Shown: piece after piece, positions 36,302 through 44,756 of the stretch
Layout of the letters: every line of letters starts with the position of its first letter
How positions within the stretch are numbered: the first letter of the stretch is position 1
The notes under the pieces: model-generated
What the model saw: only the letters and a program-made list of their open reading frames with translations
Database searches by the model: none
What the model was told of the DNA's origin: nothing
Program-made: the position numbers and the translations under genes
Assembly (NCBI RefSeq): GCF_003721595.1
Contig: NZ_RJJR01000001.1
Location: forward strand, 124,001 to 188,000
Length of the DNA stretch: 64,000 nt
Direction of reading: 5' to 3'
Origin: Hanamia caeni
Lineage (GTDB): Bacteria; Bacteroidota; Bacteroidia; Chitinophagales; Chitinophagaceae

Positions 36302-36673
36302 TTAGTTTTTTTTAAAGATGACCGTACCCGATTTCAATTCATTCTTATCAGGATAAAAGAAAAGCATTCTGCCGTTGTTGCTTATCATAAGGCATTTATT
36401 AACTGCATCAAAACTTGCAGTCCAATGATGGATTTTATAGAAAGGCATTTTACTTTTATCAAGAAACTGTGATCGCATGATTTGTGTGATTTGGAAATAT
36501 TTATTTCCGCTTTGGTTTACTATAATAATTGTATCATAGTTGATGGCATACTCATCAGTCCATTTCGCTACATAAGTTCCTGGAATGAAAGACTTCATTT
36601 TTTGACTTGAATACTCCTTGCATCCTGCAAAAATTAACACCATAGATAAAGTCAGTAAATGAACTTTTTTCAT
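36302..36673 (-). CDS. Small lipoprotein in the traH position
   Basis: This 123-residue protein carries a lipoprotein signal peptide with lipobox IFAGC (Cys at 18) and is therefore anchored to a membrane. The mature part is beta-rich (KYFQITQIMRSQF, IHHWTASFDAVNKCLMISNN, RMLFFYPDK). It lies between the TraG-type ATPase gene (21 bp) and the first traI-like gene (no gap), which is where traH sits in related operons. No sequence family is recognised, so the traH name is not used. It may be an entry-exclusion or pore lipoprotein; this is only inference. Confidence 0.68.
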   Translation of the reverse strand: MKKVHLLTLSMVLIFAGCKEYSSQKMKSFIPGTYVAKWTDEYAINYDTIIIVNQSGNKYFQITQIMRSQFLDKSKMPFYKIHHWTASFDAVNKCLMISNNGRMLFFYPDKNELKSGTVIFKKN

Positions 36674-36694
36674 GATTTTTTATTTTTAAAAACT

Positions 36695-39166
36695 TTAGTT
36701 TTCAACATTGCTCATTTTCATATCATTTGCCAATACTTTAATGCCTTGCTCAATACTTCCATATTTTTTTGCGTATTTCATCATCGTTATTTTCTCGGTT
36801 TCCTCCGTTGTATAAGCCAAATATTCTTCCATAGAAACTTCGGTTCGATATACTTTTGATGAAATACCACCAAGAGAAATAAAAACTTCTTTATAATGTT
36901 TTCCCGGATCATTGGCTTTATTTACGGATAATACGAGTGATTTTTCTTTTTCGGTTAATCCTAGTAATTCCTGTATCTGTTCAAATTTGTTTTGATATTT
37001 ACTTTGATCAAGGAGTATCTTACAATCACTATTATTGATGATTGTGTGCTTTACAACAGGTGAGGAAATGATGTCCTCTATATCCTGCGTTACTACGACT
37101 GCTTCTCCGTAAAACTTTCTTACTGTTTTAAACAAATATTTTATGTACTCTGCCATACCTTCTCTTGCAATTGCTTTCCATGCTTCTTCAATAAGAATCA
37201 TTTTTCTTATTCCTTTTAACTTCCGCATTTTAGAAATGAAAACTTCCATTATAATAAGGGTAACAACCGGAAAAAGAATCGGATGATCTTTTATGTTATC
37301 AAGTTCAAATACTATAAATCGTTGTTGCAATAAATCCAGATTTTGAGTGGCATTTAAAAGGTAATCAAACTCGCCGCCTTTGTAGTATGGTCTTAGCACA
37401 TACAAGAAGTTCGCTACATCAAAATCCTTTTCTTTTACTTTCTCTCTTTCAAGAATCGGAACAAAATGTTCCTGTAGAAATTCGTAGAATGAATTAAAGC
37501 CTGGAAAAATATCCGGATGATTTTGTAAATGGCTGTAATAGATTTGAATTGAATTAGACAATGCTACATATTCACTTCTTCCAAAACTTTCATTATTTTT
37601 TTTCCATAAAGCCAATAACAAAGTTTTAATGCTTTCCTTTTTTTCTGTATCAAGAACTTCTCCTTCCTCAATAAAGAATGGATTAAATTTTATGGGATCG
37701 CTTTCTGAATACGTGAAATAATAGCCGTTAACCATTTTGCATAAGCCTTGATAGGAGTGTCCCACATCTATCAAAACCACATGTGTACCTTGTTCGTAAT
37801 AACTTCTTACCATATGATTGGTAAAAAATGATTTACCACTTCCGGAGGGTCCTAAAATAAATTTGTTCCTGTTCGTACAAATTCCTTTTTTCATCGGCTC
37901 ATCACTTATATCAACATGAAGAGGCTTACCAGTTAAACGGTCACCTAGCCGGATACCGACAGGGCTTACAGAGCTTCTATAATTGGTTTCCATATTTAAA
38001 AAACAAACCGCATGTTCAGCAAACGTGTCGAAGGTGTCATTCATTGGAAAGTCGGCGGCATTGCCTGGAATACCTGCCCAAAAAATTTGTGGAGCACCGT
38101 GGGATTCCTGTTTCGGAACGGCATCCATTTGAGAGAGGCCGGAGGAAACCAGATTCTGAATGTCTTTTATTTTTTCTTTTTCATCAGTCCATACTAATAA
38201 ATTGAAGTGTGCTTTTATTGGCAAGCGTTGCTCACTGATAGCCTCATTCAAAAAATCATTAGTTGCATCACGCGCAATTGCATTTTCTCTGGAATATGCC
38301 GAAAGAGACTGAAGTCTTAATTTTTTGCTTTCTAATTTTTGAATAATTTTTTGCGAATCCTGGATAAAAATGTATTGATTATAGATATGGTTACAAGGCA
38401 GAAGTTGACCAATGTTCGAGGCAAATCCGACTGAAAATTTCGTTTTATCAGTTGAGTATTTATCATAGTTAATTCTGGAACCACAAAGTGCAGGTAAATT
38501 ATTTGAATCACCTAAACTATATAATTGGCAAATTTGTTTGCCTACTGTTATTCCGTCCTTAAAAGAAATATCCTTGATGATTAATTCATTATTACTTTCA
38601 GAAAGGAAACAATATTTTTCTATTATTCCTGATTTACGTTCCTGGCTGGTTAAGTTTTCATCTGTCAATCTTTTCAACTTAACAAAACCACTATCTTCTA
38701 AAATCCTTTTAAATTGACTACAACAATCTGAAAAGTCTTGTAATACTTGCTGGTTCAGCGTTTGCTCTGGCACAAACGAATTGCGTAATAAGGAAGAAAA
38801 TAATGAGGTTGATTCTCTTCTGCCGTTTTGCTTTTTTGTAAGCATGACATAACAATGATGGTCTAGAAAAGGCCGCTCATTAAAATATCTTTCACTGGAA
38901 AGAGATAAGAAACTGCTATTCTTATTAAAATCCGGCTCATATTTATTTTCAATAAACCAATCCTGTTTATAAAACACTGAAAACTTTGGTAATACTTTTA
39001 TCGCTTTCAACCATGCATTATGAAGGGCTTCATAATCGTTATCTGAAAGGGTGAAAATTTCTGGAAGAGCCACTTCATATACTATAGTTATATCGCCTTG
39101 TTTGGAGAGAATGCAGTTATGCTCTACACCCATCACCGGCAAAATATTATGCAACCATTTTTCCAT
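36695..39166 (-). CDS. traG: Conjugation ATPase TraG (VirB4-like)
   Basis: This 823-residue protein is the VirB4-type ATPase of Bacteroidetes conjugative transposons, which powers pilus or pore assembly from the cytoplasmic face. The N-terminal third matches the TraG family start (MEKWLHNILPVMGVEHNCIL, then GDITIVYEVALPEIFTLSDN). The ATPase domain has Walker A GPSGSGKS at 439-446, a Walker B-like MILIEEAWKAIAREGMAEYI near 660, and the TVRKFYGEAVVVTQDIEDII stretch. The C-terminus carries NNSDCKILLDQSKYQNKFEQ. It is full length and lies 3 bp after traF. It is not the coupling protein, which is absent. Confidence 0.93.
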   Translation of the reverse strand: MEKWLHNILPVMGVEHNCILSKQGDITIVYEVALPEIFTLSDNDYEALHNAWLKAIKVLPKFSVFYKQDWFIENKYEPDFNKNSSFLSLSSERYFNERPFLDHHCYVMLTKKQNGRRESTSLFSSLLRNSFVPEQTLNQQVLQDFSDCCSQFKRILEDSGFVKLKRLTDENLTSQERKSGIIEKYCFLSESNNELIIKDISFKDGITVGKQICQLYSLGDSNNLPALCGSRINYDKYSTDKTKFSVGFASNIGQLLPCNHIYNQYIFIQDSQKIIQKLESKKLRLQSLSAYSRENAIARDATNDFLNEAISEQRLPIKAHFNLLVWTDEKEKIKDIQNLVSSGLSQMDAVPKQESHGAPQIFWAGIPGNAADFPMNDTFDTFAEHAVCFLNMETNYRSSVSPVGIRLGDRLTGKPLHVDISDEPMKKGICTNRNKFILGPSGSGKSFFTNHMVRSYYEQGTHVVLIDVGHSYQGLCKMVNGYYFTYSESDPIKFNPFFIEEGEVLDTEKKESIKTLLLALWKKNNESFGRSEYVALSNSIQIYYSHLQNHPDIFPGFNSFYEFLQEHFVPILEREKVKEKDFDVANFLYVLRPYYKGGEFDYLLNATQNLDLLQQRFIVFELDNIKDHPILFPVVTLIIMEVFISKMRKLKGIRKMILIEEAWKAIAREGMAEYIKYLFKTVRKFYGEAVVVTQDIEDIISSPVVKHTIINNSDCKILLDQSKYQNKFEQIQELLGLTEKEKSLVLSVNKANDPGKHYKEVFISLGGISSKVYRTEVSMEEYLAYTTEETEKITMMKYAKKYGSIEQGIKVLANDMKMSNVEN

Positions 39167-39169
39167 TAT

Positions 39170-39487
39170 CTATTTTTTAATTCTAATAAAAATGTTTCTC
39201 GAGTTTGACTTAATGACTTTTGGAATGCTTCGCCTCGCCGCGTTTTTCATCATTCCATACTCTCCATATTTGTTACTTAAGCGATAGACATAGATGAATA
39301 AAATCGTTCCTCCAGTTAATACTATTGCTAAACAGAGAAAAGTATTTAATCCCACGATGTACAAAAAGGCAAAGACTATCAATAATCCTAATACCCCGGC
39401 GCCCAAATACCAGATATATTGAGCCTTCAATCCTTTAAACTCTACTGATTTATTAATGCCTTTATTTATTTTATATACATTATTCAT
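39170..39487 (-). CDS. traF: Conjugative transposon protein TraF
   Basis: This 105-residue protein matches TraF (DUF4133), a VirB3-like inner-membrane protein. It begins VYKINKGINKSVEFKGLKAQ with YIWYLGAGVLGLLIVFAFLY, has two membrane helices at about 29-48 and 54-72, and ends with the YGMMKNAARRSIPKVIKS motif typical of the family. It sits 26 bp after traE and 3 bp before traG. Confidence 0.92.
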   Translation of the reverse strand: MNNVYKINKGINKSVEFKGLKAQYIWYLGAGVLGLLIVFAFLYIVGLNTFLCLAIVLTGGTILFIYVYRLSNKYGEYGMMKNAARRSIPKVIKSNSRNIFIRIKK

Positions 39488-39513
39488 TCTCCTAGATTTT
39501 ATAGAGCACTTTA

Positions 39514-39852
39514 CTACACACCGAAAAAGCTTTTAATCACTGTGGCAACAATTACCAAAAAAACACAGCTGCCAAACCATGCAGCCGCAACTTTGCCGGT
39601 ATCGGGATCGCCACTATTCCATTTGTTATATACTTTCACAGCGCCAATGAGTCCGACAACTGCACCTACTGCATACATGAGATTTGTACCTGAGGTAAAA
39701 TAGCTTCGAACCTGTGTATTAGCGGCGTTAATTCCGGCATTTCCATCCTGGGCAAACACTGCTAATTGTTGAATAAGCAAAACTGAAGTCGCAATCAGTT
39801 TGTAAATTCTTTTCTTGTTTTTCTCTTGAAAAATTCCATTTACACATTCCAT
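39514..39852 (-). CDS. traE: Conjugative transposon protein TraE
   Basis: This 112-residue protein matches TraE (DUF4134), the VirB2-like small membrane protein thought to be a pilin or pore subunit. It has an N-terminal signal-like helix (about 18-35), the GNAGINAANTQVRSYFTSGT block with NLMYAVGAVVGLIGAVKVYN, and the second helix AAWFGSCVFLVIVATVIKSF; the motif KWNSGDPDTGKVAAAWFG between them is diagnostic. The ATG at 39852 is the only good start. Confidence 0.92.
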   Translation of the reverse strand: MECVNGIFQEKNKKRIYKLIATSVLLIQQLAVFAQDGNAGINAANTQVRSYFTSGTNLMYAVGAVVGLIGAVKVYNKWNSGDPDTGKVAAAWFGSCVFLVIVATVIKSFFGV

Positions 39853-39895
39853 ACTCGCTTTATTTTAAAGATTAATAATTTAAAAAAAGCTCTAT

Positions 39896-40378
39896 CTACC
39901 CGGCTTTCCACAACAGGTCCATTTCATCTTCATTGAGATAGATAGAGCATTGACTTTGGCTTTCCAATTCAATCAGGCTATTGATAGCTCCAAGAAAAGG
40001 AGTTTCTTTTAATGACAAATAATTTTTTAACGTTAATTGTATGGCCAGAATAAGTTCTTCTTTTAAGTACTTTTTTTCGGAAGATTTCTTAAATATTTTG
40101 TTTAATTCATTTATCAACTGGTGCACTCTGGAAGATTGCATTTCATCTTCTTTTTCATTTTGTCCGGATTTATATTCTAATTCAGAATCGTTATCAGATT
40201 TCATGATTAAATTATCCCTTCGTGTTTTTGATGGTGCGGTGATAAAATGAGATCTTCCTGAAAAGAAAACTTTCGTAATTTCGTTTCTATAAAAAATCAC
40301 CGCGATTAGAAAATAATAGATAGCTGTAATGGCTGCTGTTATTGAAAGATAGCTGCTCCAGGAAATATTCTTCAACAT
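39896..40378 (-). CDS. Membrane-anchored hypothetical protein at the head of the transfer operon
   Basis: This 160-residue protein has one N-terminal membrane helix (about 11-31, ITAAITAIYYFLIAVIFY), a basic linker and a charged helical C-terminal domain (about 90-160: HQLINELNKIFKKSSEKKYL, EELILAIQLTLKNYLSLKET). It lies 43 bp upstream of traE on the same strand and is probably the first gene of the operon, in the place where other elements carry further traA-D genes. I recall similar proteins ahead of traE but cannot name the family. Confidence 0.6.
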   Translation of the reverse strand: MLKNISWSSYLSITAAITAIYYFLIAVIFYRNEITKVFFSGRSHFITAPSKTRRDNLIMKSDNDSELEYKSGQNEKEDEMQSSRVHQLINELNKIFKKSSEKKYLKEELILAIQLTLKNYLSLKETPFLGAINSLIELESQSQCSIYLNEDEMDLLWKAG

Positions 40379-40635
40379 TGGTATCGCTTTTATTTCAAAA
40401 CAAAGTTGCTCCTGTTTTAAAAGTGTTTTTCACACTGTGATACCAAGTAGGGAAAGATTCTTTTTAATCTTGTATTTTTTTCCAGCAATAATTACTTTTA
40501 AAATTTAAATCCAATTTAGAAACCTTAACTCAAAATCTTTTTACATCCTAAGAGAGTTTTAGAACCCAGGCTAAACTTTACAAGAGAAAAACATTGCAGG
40601 TTTCAATTCTCAATTTTAGATAATACAAAAATTAA
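40379..40635. other. Intergenic region with the probable start of the minus-strand transfer operon
   Basis: This 257-bp A+T-rich stretch separates the minus-strand operon from the plus-strand genes. No ORF, inverted repeat or tRNA was seen. The promoter of the transfer operon should lie here, but no sequence fits the Bacteroidetes TAnnTTTG box well enough to call. Confidence 0.3.
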
Positions 40636-40992
40636 AGTCATCATAATCGAAATTTTGACTTTGCTCATAATTTCCAACAATCTTCGCAGCAAAAATTCTA
40701 TCTAAAAAAACTTCCAGCCAATAATAACATTAGCTACGTTAACAATTCACCAACGATAAAAGGAAACGTTTTCTTTTATCAAAATCCTGCCGACACCAGC
40801 AATTCTGTTTTCTATATTCCAGATTTTAAGCTATAAGACATTCAAACTTTTCGTGATAAACATACCGTGTACAATGCAAGAATTTGTTTTAATAATTGCG
40901 TAAGCAAACCCGGAGATTTTATTTTTTTAATCACTTCCGAAGGTGAAATAATTTACTTCTATCATCGACGAACCGAGACCAAGTTTGATTAA
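40636..40992 (+). pseudogene. Interrupted ORF upstream of the small lipoprotein gene
   Basis: One plus-strand frame stays protein-like from about 40636 to the TAA at 40990, broken by a single in-frame TAA at 40834. Before the break it reads KFYLKKLPANNNISYVNNSP and ends VFYIPDFKL; after it, DIQTFRDKHTVYNARICFNN and KPGDFIFLITSEGEIIYFYH. It ends 2 bp before the ATG of the lipoprotein gene, which fits a former operon partner. No good start codon is visible at the 5' end. A nonsense mutation in a short gene of ~115 codons is the simplest reading. Family unknown. Confidence 0.4.
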
Positions 40993-40994
40993 CC

Positions 40995-41294
40995 ATGAAA
41001 AAGATAATCATTATGGCTATCACTACCACAATCGTTTTTCAAAGCTGTATGAAACCAGAATTAAAATTTTCTGATGGAGTGTTGGTAAGCATTACAAACG
41101 AATGTAGAGCAAGAATTTTTTTATACAATTACGATACCGGAAAGCAATCTTTATCAGATATTTTCGATTGTAGTTACGTTTCAATGATTGCGAAAAAAGT
41201 AAGGCCGGGAACCTACAAAGTGAAAGCCGAAACATTCCAGGGCAAAACATTTACAAAAAGAGTTTATGCGCAAACGTTAGATATTGAATTTTGA
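40995..41294 (+). CDS. Small lipoprotein
   Basis: This 99-residue protein has a lipoprotein signal peptide (MKKIIIMAITTTIVFQSC) with the lipid-modified Cys at 18. The mature part is small and beta-rich with a Cys pair (ECRARIFLYN, FDCSYVSMIA) and a VRPGTYKVKAETFQGKTFTK segment that resembles the PEGA-like or transthyretin-like strands of small surface lipoproteins. The function is unknown. It starts 2 bp after the stop of the interrupted ORF upstream, so the two may once have been one operon. Confidence 0.65.
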   Translation: MKKIIIMAITTTIVFQSCMKPELKFSDGVLVSITNECRARIFLYNYDTGKQSLSDIFDCSYVSMIAKKVRPGTYKVKAETFQGKTFTKRVYAQTLDIEF

Positions 41295-41385
41295 AGTTCT
41301 TAGAAATCCTGAAAAATCATTTTTCCTATAACAAAATATTTTAATGCCTCACAGATAAACTGGTTTAAGTTTGTAAATAAAAAAA

Positions 41386-41640
41386 ATGATTGAACAATAT
41401 GCTGAAATTACAATTGGTAAAAAAGCCTATGATATTTACTATCTTGAAGAAATATATTCGGACGAAACCGTGTTTAGTGTTCGAGTACAAAATAAAACAA
41501 GGAATGAACTGTTTCATTTTGATTTCCACTTTTACCCTAAGGCTAACGGCTGGTCAACACCATGGTTTGAGAACCCTCTTTTCCAGGAGATAAAAGTTCA
41601 ATCTGTTATCTCAGTGATAGGTAAGAGTAAATTGTCTTAG
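41386..41640 (+). CDS. Small hypothetical protein
   Basis: This 84-residue soluble protein has a simple alpha/beta character: EQYAEITIGKKAYDIYYLEE, ETVFSVRVQNKTRNELFHFD and FYPKANGWSTPWFENPLFQE. It has no signal peptide or membrane segment. The start ATG is preceded by an A-rich stretch typical of Bacteroidetes translation starts. No family is recognised. It is followed by the first copy of the hairpin repeat. Confidence 0.55.
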   Translation: MIEQYAEITIGKKAYDIYYLEEIYSDETVFSVRVQNKTRNELFHFDFHFYPKANGWSTPWFENPLFQEIKVQSVISVIGKSKLS

Positions 41641-42059
41641 TTTATATTCAAAGTTTAGTAACAAAATGGAGGCTCCTGTGGAAACAAGAGCCGCTACCAA
41701 AACTAACTGCTTTTGAGAATATAAATATCGATTATAAGAACCGAATTTATCCATTTGTAAACGTTTAAAATAAAAACTATTTCAACATTTTTAAAGTGCA
41801 AAAATATCTTCCCATGATTTTTTCGATAGAAGAAGAAAACAATTGTTTCTTTTTCACTTTCATTTGTTTGAGTTCAATTTTTTAATCAAAAAAAATGCAT
41901 TTGTTTTTTCCTGTAACTGCCGCGATGTTTTCAAATTATTCTGGAAGTAAGAAAAGACTAAAACCTTACTTCCGGCTACCGGCGATGGATATTCCTAAAA
42001 TACAGTCTCTTTATTTCTTTTCAGACTTTTCTGTAAATTCACTGCCCCAATTTACTTAA
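41641..42059. other. Intergenic region before endonuclease III holding hairpin repeat copy 1
   Basis: There is no gene in this 419-bp stretch. It contains repeat copy 1 (41671-41768), then A+T-rich sequence with no ORF. A 10-mer AGTCTCTTTA at 42004-42013 occurs again before umuD (43040-43049) and may be a shared promoter element. Confidence 0.5.
41671..41768. repeat. Hairpin repeat, copy 1 (pairs with 46582-46680)
   Basis: This direct repeat contains an imperfect 9-bp inverted repeat (41671-41679 and 41684-41692). It is followed by a block shared with copy 2 over about 30 bases (41684-41712) and by the palindromic core AAACGTTT at 41759-41766. Read on the minus strand, the one mismatch in the stem becomes a G-U wobble, so the hairpin would be fully paired in RNA. 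The two copies differ at other stem positions yet keep the pairing on the minus strand, which hints at an RNA structure. Confidence 0.6.
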
Positions 42060-42689
42060 ATGAAAGAGCCTGACATCAATTGGCCTGAAGCCGTTAAGCC
42101 GTTATTGAAAAAATACAAAAACAAACCGCATCCGCTGGAAGCAGAAAGCCTGTATCAATTCCTGGTGATGGTAGTTCTCTCCGCACAGAGCACCGACAAC
42201 ATTATCAATCAAATTGCACCGGAACTTTTCAAAGCATTTCCAAATATGAACGCCCTTGCCAGCGCGAGTGTGGAAACATTAACGCCCTTTATCAGTAAAG
42301 TCCGCGGCTTCAGGAAAAAAGCGAATTGGTTAATTGGTATTGCAAAAGAGCTAAAGAACGACAGCAATATTCCCCTAAACATGCAGCAACTTACTGACCT
42401 CTCGGGTATTGGCCGCAAATCCGCAAATGTAATTTTGCGCTATGCAAAAGCCCGGCCCGAAGGCATAATTGTTGACCTTCATGTGGTAAGGGTTGCGCCG
42501 CGTTTAGGTATTGCAACCGGCGATGATCCTACGAAAATTGAAAAACAAATTATGGATGTGCTACCTCAAAAACAATGGGACGCAGGAATGGCTATGTCTT
42601 TCCTGGGCAGGGAAATTTGCAGGCCTGAGCCAGCGTGTGACGAATGTTTGATGAAGAAGGTGTGTGCTTATTATAATGGGTGGCTGTAA
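42060..42689 (+). CDS. nth: Endonuclease III (DNA glycosylase/AP lyase)
   Basis: This 209-residue enzyme excises oxidised pyrimidines and cleaves the abasic strand in base excision repair. The helix-hairpin-helix LSGIGRKSANVIL carries the catalytic Lys120, and VDLHVVRV carries Asp139, the same spacing as in characterised Nth enzymes. The C-terminal 4Fe-4S ligands are C187, C193, C196 and C202; the first gap is five residues, one less than the common C-x6-C, a mild oddity. The N-terminal helices (EAESLYQFLVMVVLSAQSTD) fit the family. Its ATG at 42060 directly follows a T-rich region. It is probably a host gene rather than part of the mobile element. Confidence 0.95.
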   Translation: MKEPDINWPEAVKPLLKKYKNKPHPLEAESLYQFLVMVVLSAQSTDNIINQIAPELFKAFPNMNALASASVETLTPFISKVRGFRKKANWLIGIAKELKNDSNIPLNMQQLTDLSGIGRKSANVILRYAKARPEGIIVDLHVVRVAPRLGIATGDDPTKIEKQIMDVLPQKQWDAGMAMSFLGREICRPEPACDECLMKKVCAYYNGWL

Positions 42690-42730
42690 TTTTTCGGAAC
42701 GTATTTTCTAACTTTATAAAAATCATTTTT

Positions 42731-42970
42731 ATGCCAGAAGAAGGAATGTTATTTCAAACTGATTTTTCGGAAGGACAGAAACAACATCATGTGGAAGTCT
42801 ATGAAGCGCAAACTACCGTTTCCGATATGCATTACTATTGCAAAATTGATGATGATATTGAACTGGCTCTCATGAAGGACGAACAAGGGCAATGGATCGA
42901 TATTGAAGAATCTGGACCTACCGAACTCAGTAAACTTATCGGGCCTCTTATCGATGAACACAGGCGTTGA
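42731..42970 (+). CDS. Small acidic hypothetical protein
   Basis: This 79-residue acidic protein (EEGMLFQTDFSEGQKQHHVE, VSDMHYYCKIDDDIELALMK, ESGPTELSKLIGPLIDEHRR) has no signal peptide. An upstream start at 42680 would overlap nth and add an unrelated hydrophobic tail, so ATG 42731 is preferred. It is followed by a strong rho-independent terminator at 43007-43034. The function is unknown. Confidence 0.6.
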   Translation: MPEEGMLFQTDFSEGQKQHHVEVYEAQTTVSDMHYYCKIDDDIELALMKDEQGQWIDIEESGPTELSKLIGPLIDEHRR

Positions 42971-43006
42971 AAACGGGTCTGATAACAATTGGCTTTCCAT
43001 CTTATA

Positions 43007-43034
43007 AAATAACCTGCCCGGTTATTTTTTTTTA
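43007..43034 (+). terminator. Rho-independent terminator
   Basis: An 8-bp perfect stem AAATAACC/GGTTATTT around the loop TGCCC is followed by a run of T that forms a typical plus-strand terminator. It ends the transcript of the small acidic gene and separates it from the umuDC operon. Confidence 0.7.
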
Positions 43035-43047
43035 TTTAAAGTCTCTT

Positions 43048-43055
43048 TACCTTTA
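43048..43055 (+). promoter_or_regulatory. Possible Bacteroidetes -7 box before umuD
   Basis: TACCTTTA resembles the Bacteroidetes housekeeping -7 consensus TAnnTTTG with one mismatch and lies 17 bp before the umuD ATG. No convincing -33 TTG partner is seen, so this is tentative. Confidence 0.2.
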
Positions 43056-43071
43056 CTAAAATAATTAGCAA

Positions 43072-43506
43072 ATGGAAACTAATAATTTGAGTAAAGAACA
43101 AGGAATCATTTCTTATGACTTCCAGGTGCCGGCCGGTTTTCCGTCTCCCGCCATGGACTATATGCAGGAGCGAATTGACCTGAATAAAGAATTTATACCA
43201 CATCCGCTGTCAACGTTTATAATTGAATCCTCAGGCTATTCAATGATTAACGCTTTTATTCCGCCCAGGGCACGCCTTATCGTTGACCGCTCAATTACAC
43301 CAAAAAATGGTGATATAGTTTTAGCTGTTTTAAATGGCGAATTCACGGTAAAATTTTTAAAGAAAAATCAATATAAATGTTGGCTCGTTCCGGCGAATTC
43401 GAAGTTTAAAGAAATTGAAATTACCGGCGAAATGGATATGCAGATTTGGGGTGTCGTTACCAATATTATCACTACTGTAAAAGATGTTAAGTCATGTATG
43501 CTTTAG
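43072..43506 (+). CDS. umuD: UmuD-like SOS protease (S24 family)
   Basis: This 144-residue protein is the UmuD homologue that, after self-cleavage, activates the error-prone polymerase UmuC. It has the catalytic Ser57 in SSGYSM, the Lys94 in FTVKFL, and the VPAGFPSPAMDYMQE cleavage-site region (expected cut Ala21-Gly22). Self-cleavage is normally triggered by RecA filaments; a LexA gene is not in the window. The start ATG lies 38 bp after the terminator. The gene overlaps umuC by 13 bp. Confidence 0.95.
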   Translation: METNNLSKEQGIISYDFQVPAGFPSPAMDYMQERIDLNKEFIPHPLSTFIIESSGYSMINAFIPPRARLIVDRSITPKNGDIVLAVLNGEFTVKFLKKNQYKCWLVPANSKFKEIEITGEMDMQIWGVVTNIITTVKDVKSCML

Positions 43507-44756
43507 TGGATTGTAATAATTTTTATGTCTCGTGCGAGCGGCTTTTCAATCCTAAACTGGAAGGAAGACCGGTCATTGTTTTATCTAATAATGACGGCTG
43601 CGCGGTTTCCCGGAGCGACGAAGCAAAAGCCCTGGGCATTGAAATGGCCACGCCTGCGTTTATGGCGAGGGAAATCATTGAGAAAAATAACGTCGCCGTT
43701 TTTAGTTCCAATTATACTTTGTATGGCGATATCAGCGACAGGGTTATGAAAACGCTTGGCAGCTTTGTACCCCGAATGGAAATTTACTCAATAGATGAAG
43801 CTTTCCTGGACATGCACGACCTGGATTATCGTGACCTGCTTGAATTAGGTTTGAATATAAAGAAAACGGTAAAGCAAAATGCAGGAATTCCCGTTTGTGT
43901 AGGAATAGCACCCACAAAGACCCTCGCAAAAATGGCCAACCGCTATGCAAAAAAGTATCGGAAAAATATTGGCGTTCATTGGGCAGCAAATGACCAATTA
44001 ATCAACGAAATGCTTGCTGTTACAGAAGTAGGCGATGTGTGGGGAATAGGCCGTCAATATGCTTTATTTTTAAAAAGAAGCGGCTTTAATACCGCACTTG
44101 ATTTCATTTCTGCTCCGGAGGAATTTATAAGAAAAAATATGACGGTGGTCGGCCAGCGGTTGTTTAATGAACTCAAAGGAATTCCTGCAATACAGTGGGA
44201 ATTTGAAACACCCGCAAAAAAGAACATCTGCACTTCAAAATCGTTCGGAAAATTGCAAACCAAAAAGGAAGAAATCGCAGAGGCTGTTAGCAACTATGCC
44301 GCAGCTTGCGCACTTAAACTCAGAAATCAAAATAGCTGTTGCAGAAGTATCAATGTTTTTCTGCAAACCAATTTACACAGGACGCAGGATAAGCAATATT
44401 CCAGGTCAATCACTATCGATTTGCAAACGCCAACAAATTTCACCGGAGAAATTATTAAATACGCCAACAAAGGATTTGATATTATTTTTAAGCAGGGATA
44501 TAATTACCTGAAATGCGGGGTAATGGCGTTGGATATCGTGCCTGATGAAAAAATCCAGGCAAGTCTTTTTGATAAATGCAACCGGAAAAAAAATAAAACA
44601 GCCATGCAGGCGATGGACAAAATAAATCAATGCCTCGGCAAAGAAATTGTAAGGATGTCGGTGCAGGGATTTGAAAAAAGATACCGGTTGAAAACTGAAT
44701 ATTTATCTTCTCATTTTACTACCGACATGAACCAAATTTTAAAAGTAAAAATCTGA
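43494..44756 (+). CDS. umuC: Y-family DNA polymerase V subunit UmuC
   Basis: This 420-residue protein is the catalytic subunit of translesion polymerase V. Conserved features are ALVDCNNFYVSCERLF with Asp6, SNNDGCAVSRSDEAK, YSIDEAFLDM with the catalytic Asp101/Glu102, VCVGIAPTKTLAKMANRYAK, and WGIGRQYALFL in the helix-hairpin-helix. The C-terminal little-finger domain (about 235-345) and a short tail follow. The length matches UmuC. It overlaps umuD by 13 bp and the next gene by 1 bp, showing one operon. Expression would rise after DNA damage. Confidence 0.95.
   Translation: MYALVDCNNFYVSCERLFNPKLEGRPVIVLSNNDGCAVSRSDEAKALGIEMATPAFMAREIIEKNNVAVFSSNYTLYGDISDRVMKTLGSFVPRMEIYSIDEAFLDMHDLDYRDLLELGLNIKKTVKQNAGIPVCVGIAPTKTLAKMANRYAKKYRKNIGVHWAANDQLINEMLAVTEVGDVWGIGRQYALFLKRSGFNTALDFISAPEEFIRKNMTVVGQRLFNELKGIPAIQWEFETPAKKNICTSKSFGKLQTKKEEIAEAVSNYAAACALKLRNQNSCCRSINVFLQTNLHRTQDKQYSRSITIDLQTPTNFTGEIIKYANKGFDIIFKQGYNYLKCGVMALDIVPDEKIQASLFDKCNRKKNKTAMQAMDKINQCLGKEIVRMSVQGFEKRYRLKTEYLSSHFTTDMNQILKVKI

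Noticed and set aside
28205..40378. Idea that the conjugation genes form part of the eCIS locus
   Set aside because: They are on the opposite strand, separated by a decayed interval, and belong to standard conjugative-transposon families.
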